Virus record (IMG/VR): IMGVR_UViG_3300028025_001665
Span: 1 to 22,851 of that record
Strand: one strand, 5' to 3'
From: a virus
DNA length: 22,851 nucleotides
This document shows positions 20,583 through 22,851 of this stretch, in pieces. Each line of letters opens with the position of its first letter. The stretch's first letter is position 1. The translations under genes and the position numbers were made by a program. The notes under the pieces are model-generated. The model was not told the DNA's origin. It did no database searches and was given only the letters and a program-made list of their open reading frames with translations.

Positions 20583-22851
20583 TTACCCGAAAAGGCTTTT
20601 ATTTTCTTGCGCCTTAACTTTGTTCTGTATTCCTGTTACATCGCTTTCAACTAAAATGATCGGAACATTTGGCGTTGTCGTTTGTGATCCTGGTCCCGTT
20701 GTTGTGCTAGTCGTTTGTTGATTCCCTGTATTAATTTGGAAAGCGCTTGCGCCCATTCCGGAACCGCCCGAAATATTTGGAGCGCTTGGCGCTGATCCGC
20801 CTTGATATTGCTGTTTGGCTACAGCTGCAGCCTGAGCAATTCCAATCGCCGAAGCAAAAGCAATTGAAGCAATCCCGGCCGGTGAAGGCGGAGGCCCAAA
20901 AGTTGCAATACCTTTCGCAATTGCCGTAGCTGTATCGATTGCAATTTGTGCGATCCTCAAAGCTTTATCGCGTTTAAATTGAGATTGCTTTATTCGATCA
21001 TCATCCTGAAATTGCTTAAGCTGAATTTGATATTTCTTTTTGGCAAAGCTTTCCTGGATCTGAGTTCTTTGAGCCTCGTTTAAATTCTCATTGTCAAGCT
21101 GTCTTTTCAATTGCTCATCCAGGATTAAAGTTTGTTGATCCGCTCGCTGTTTGTTTTCCGCAAGCTTATTCTCTTCAAACATCTTTGCAATGTCATTGAT
21201 CCGGTTAAGCTCATTCAATACCTTTTGAGCGTTCTCAATAAGTTTTTGAGCCTCTTTTACTCTTTCCTCATTCGTCTTTTTTTCCGCGTCCTGGATGTCT
21301 TTGTTTTTCTTTTTGTTTACCTCAACTATTTTTTTATCGTATTCCTCCTCAAGTTTTAACATTTGAGCAAAGGCATCCTCCGCGGTAATGTTTCCGGCTG
21401 TTAAATTTTCGCCGATCAATTTGGATTTTTCCGCTTGCGTTTTTGCTAGCGCTGAAACCTCCGCTTGATATTCATCCTCAATCAAATCACGGTATTGTTG
21501 AGCAATTTCAATACGTCTTTTCTCCTTGTCTTCAGTCTCTTTCAAACTCAAAGCATTTGCCGCCTTTTGTTTTTCATAGGCTTCATTTTGATATTTTAAA
21601 TTGATGTCGTTTTCCTCATTCAATTGGCCAATAAGTAAAGCTTGCACCTGGGGCGAATCCTCTTTGTAATATTTACGCGCGACCTTTAATCGCTCGGCGT
21701 ATTTTTTTTGTACATCCAGGATCTCGCGCTCCTGTCCAACAACCGTTAATAACGCAACCTCATCGGTCCATTTTTTAATTTCCGCTTTTTCGTCGTCCCT
21801 TAATTTTTTTCTTTCAACGGCCTTTTCTTTTGCTTTGGTTTGAGCCTCAATATTAGCGACCTCGATTGCGTTGGCGTTATCCTTATTCGCTTTGTATTGC
21901 GCGCTCATTTCTTTGGCGTTTTCACCGATCAATTTTTTCAGATCCTTTGATCTTTTCGAATCCGCATCCCCCAAAGCTTTCAAAGTGTCGAGCTCTAATT
22001 TATAAGCTGCTTGTTTTTTATTTTGCTCCGCTAAAATGGCGCGTCCTGTTTTAAGCATCTCGGCGCGCTTAGCTTGTTCAAGGGCTGTCGTATCTTTTCC
22101 GGCCGCCTTTGCTTTGTTAATCTCATGATCGTAATGGTTGCTTATTGCATTTTGTTGGCGCTTTAAATTATTGATATTTTCATCCGCCTCCTTTTTAGTA
22201 TATTCGCTTCGTTTCTTTGCATTTGCTTTCGATTTGCGCTCGGTTTCATCATCAATAACGCCAAAGTATTCAAGCGCTTTTGTAATTCCGTAAATGATAC
22301 CAATCAACGGGAACATGATCGAGATCACAACCTTTACGCCCGTTCCTAATTTATTAAATCGATCATAAGCGCCTTGAACAAATTTCGCGACCTTGTCAAA
22401 ATTAGCAATCAACAATCCAAGCCCAATAATCAAAGCTCCGATACCTGTTGAGATCATGGCAATTCGGAATAGTTTTAATGCGCCCGTGGATTGACCAACG
22501 GCAACGGCGTAAATTCTTTCCCAAGCGATCTTTAATTGAAGGCCTAAAACCGATTCACTATTTAAATTGTTTGCGATCGTATTCACTGAATTTACAACTC
22601 CCTGGACCGCTTGCAATTTTACCATAGTTTGCACTAACTTTTCATTCTCAACGCCTGTTAATGCGATTGCGCTCTCAACTCCCTGGAATACCGCGGCGCC
22701 TGTTTCAATACTTTGAACCGCTGTATCTAGTCCAACAAAATCAGAACTTAAAGCCGTTGTTTGAGCGCGAACGTCTCCCATGCGATCCGTCAAAGCCGCC
22801 GCGTTTCTGAGCGCCTCGGATCCAATTGGCGAAGTTTCTCCGGTTGCCAAT
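20583..22851 (-). CDS. Tail tape measure protein (block B), 5' end missing
   Basis: The frame is open to the right edge, so at least the N-terminus is missing; the apparent first codon at 22850 is a TTG, not a real start. At least 755 residues are visible. A hydrophobic region at about 120-200 contains LFRIAMISTGIGALIIGLGL and VVISIMFPLIGIIYGITKAL. A long Lys/Glu-rich coiled coil follows (about 205-640). The C-terminus has FGPPPSPAGIASIAFASAIG, a Gly/Ser/Thr-rich stretch, and VPIILVESDVTGIQNKVKAQ. The last segment matches the conserved end of Bacteroidota tape measure proteins. It sets tail length, so block B should encode a long-tailed virion. Confidence 0.9.
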   Translation of the reverse strand, partial: LATGETSPIGSEALRNAAALTDRMGDVRAQTTALSSDFVGLDTAVQSIETGAAVFQGVESAIALTGVENEKLVQTMVKLQAVQGVVNSVNTIANNLNSESVLGLQLKIAWERIYAVAVGQSTGALKLFRIAMISTGIGALIIGLGLLIANFDKVAKFVQGAYDRFNKLGTGVKVVISIMFPLIGIIYGITKALEYFGVIDDETERKSKANAKKRSEYTKKEADENINNLKRQQNAISNHYDHEINKAKAAGKDTTALEQAKRAEMLKTGRAILAEQNKKQAAYKLELDTLKALGDADSKRSKDLKKLIGENAKEMSAQYKANKDNANAIEVANIEAQTKAKEKAVERKKLRDDEKAEIKKWTDEVALLTVVGQEREILDVQKKYAERLKVARKYYKEDSPQVQALLIGQLNEENDINLKYQNEAYEKQKAANALSLKETEDKEKRRIEIAQQYRDLIEDEYQAEVSALAKTQAEKSKLIGENLTAGNITAEDAFAQMLKLEEEYDKKIVEVNKKKNKDIQDAEKKTNEERVKEAQKLIENAQKVLNELNRINDIAKMFEENKLAENKQRADQQTLILDEQLKRQLDNENLNEAQRTQIQESFAKKKYQIQLKQFQDDDRIKQSQFKRDKALRIAQIAIDTATAIAKGIATFGPPPSPAGIASIAFASAIGIAQAAAVAKQQYQGGSAPSAPNISGGSGMGASAFQINTGNQQTTSTTTGPGSQTTTPNVPIILVESDVTGIQNKVKAQENKSLFG

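Noticed and set aside
22848-22850. Apparent TTG start for the tape measure protein
   Set aside because: The frame stays open to the last base, and the visible N-terminus starts in the middle of a helical region, so the true start lies beyond the window.

Overview
The window is phage DNA, almost certainly from a phage or prophage of Bacteroidota (Flavobacteriia-like or a relative). The evidence is AT-rich sequence, gene starts preceded by A-rich leaders rather than clear Shine-Dalgarno sites, and Bacteroidota-type tail tape measure, tail fibre, holin and scaffold families. Every gene I can support is on the minus strand. Genes are packed end to end with ATGA, TAATG or short overlaps, and there is no gene-free stretch above 300 bases. 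I see no tRNA, rRNA, CRISPR array or insertion sequence.

In transcription order (right to left) there are three blocks. Block B (about 22851-13000) is a siphovirus/PBSX-like virion module: tail tape measure protein (cut by the window edge), XkdF-like prohead protease, scaffold-like protein with a duplicated domain, HK97-type major capsid protein, probable tail tube protein, two small proteins, a portal with a large C-terminal extension, a head-tail connector, a probable tail terminator and the N-terminal half of a tail fibre. The middle block (about 12800-9290) holds the rest of the fibre, a free-standing GIY-YIG homing endonuclease, two small proteins (one a 51-residue gene overlapping its neighbour), a lysis cassette (single-chain spanin, holin, muramidase endolysin) and a small beta-rich protein. 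Block A (about 9278-1) is a different head module: three small conserved proteins, one looking like two GroES folds in tandem, a possible small terminase subunit, large terminase, a large portal with a coiled-coil tail, scaffold, a second major capsid protein, a strong terminator, and a conserved protein cut by the left edge. Block A resembles crAss-like or other large podovirus-type Bacteroidota phages.

The main surprise is that one co-directional contig carries two non-homologous portals and two major capsid proteins, each with its own scaffold. Sequence texture appears to change inside the tail fibre gene, at a widely shared fibre motif. This could be a true phage recombinant, tandem prophages, or a metagenomic assembly chimera. 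The sequence alone cannot decide, and assembly error must be excluded first.

Functionally, block A would package DNA (TerL, portal) into an A-type capsid built on its scaffold; the lysis cassette would then open the three envelope layers. Block B would build a separate B-type head matured by the XkdF-like protease and a long tail measured by the tape measure protein.
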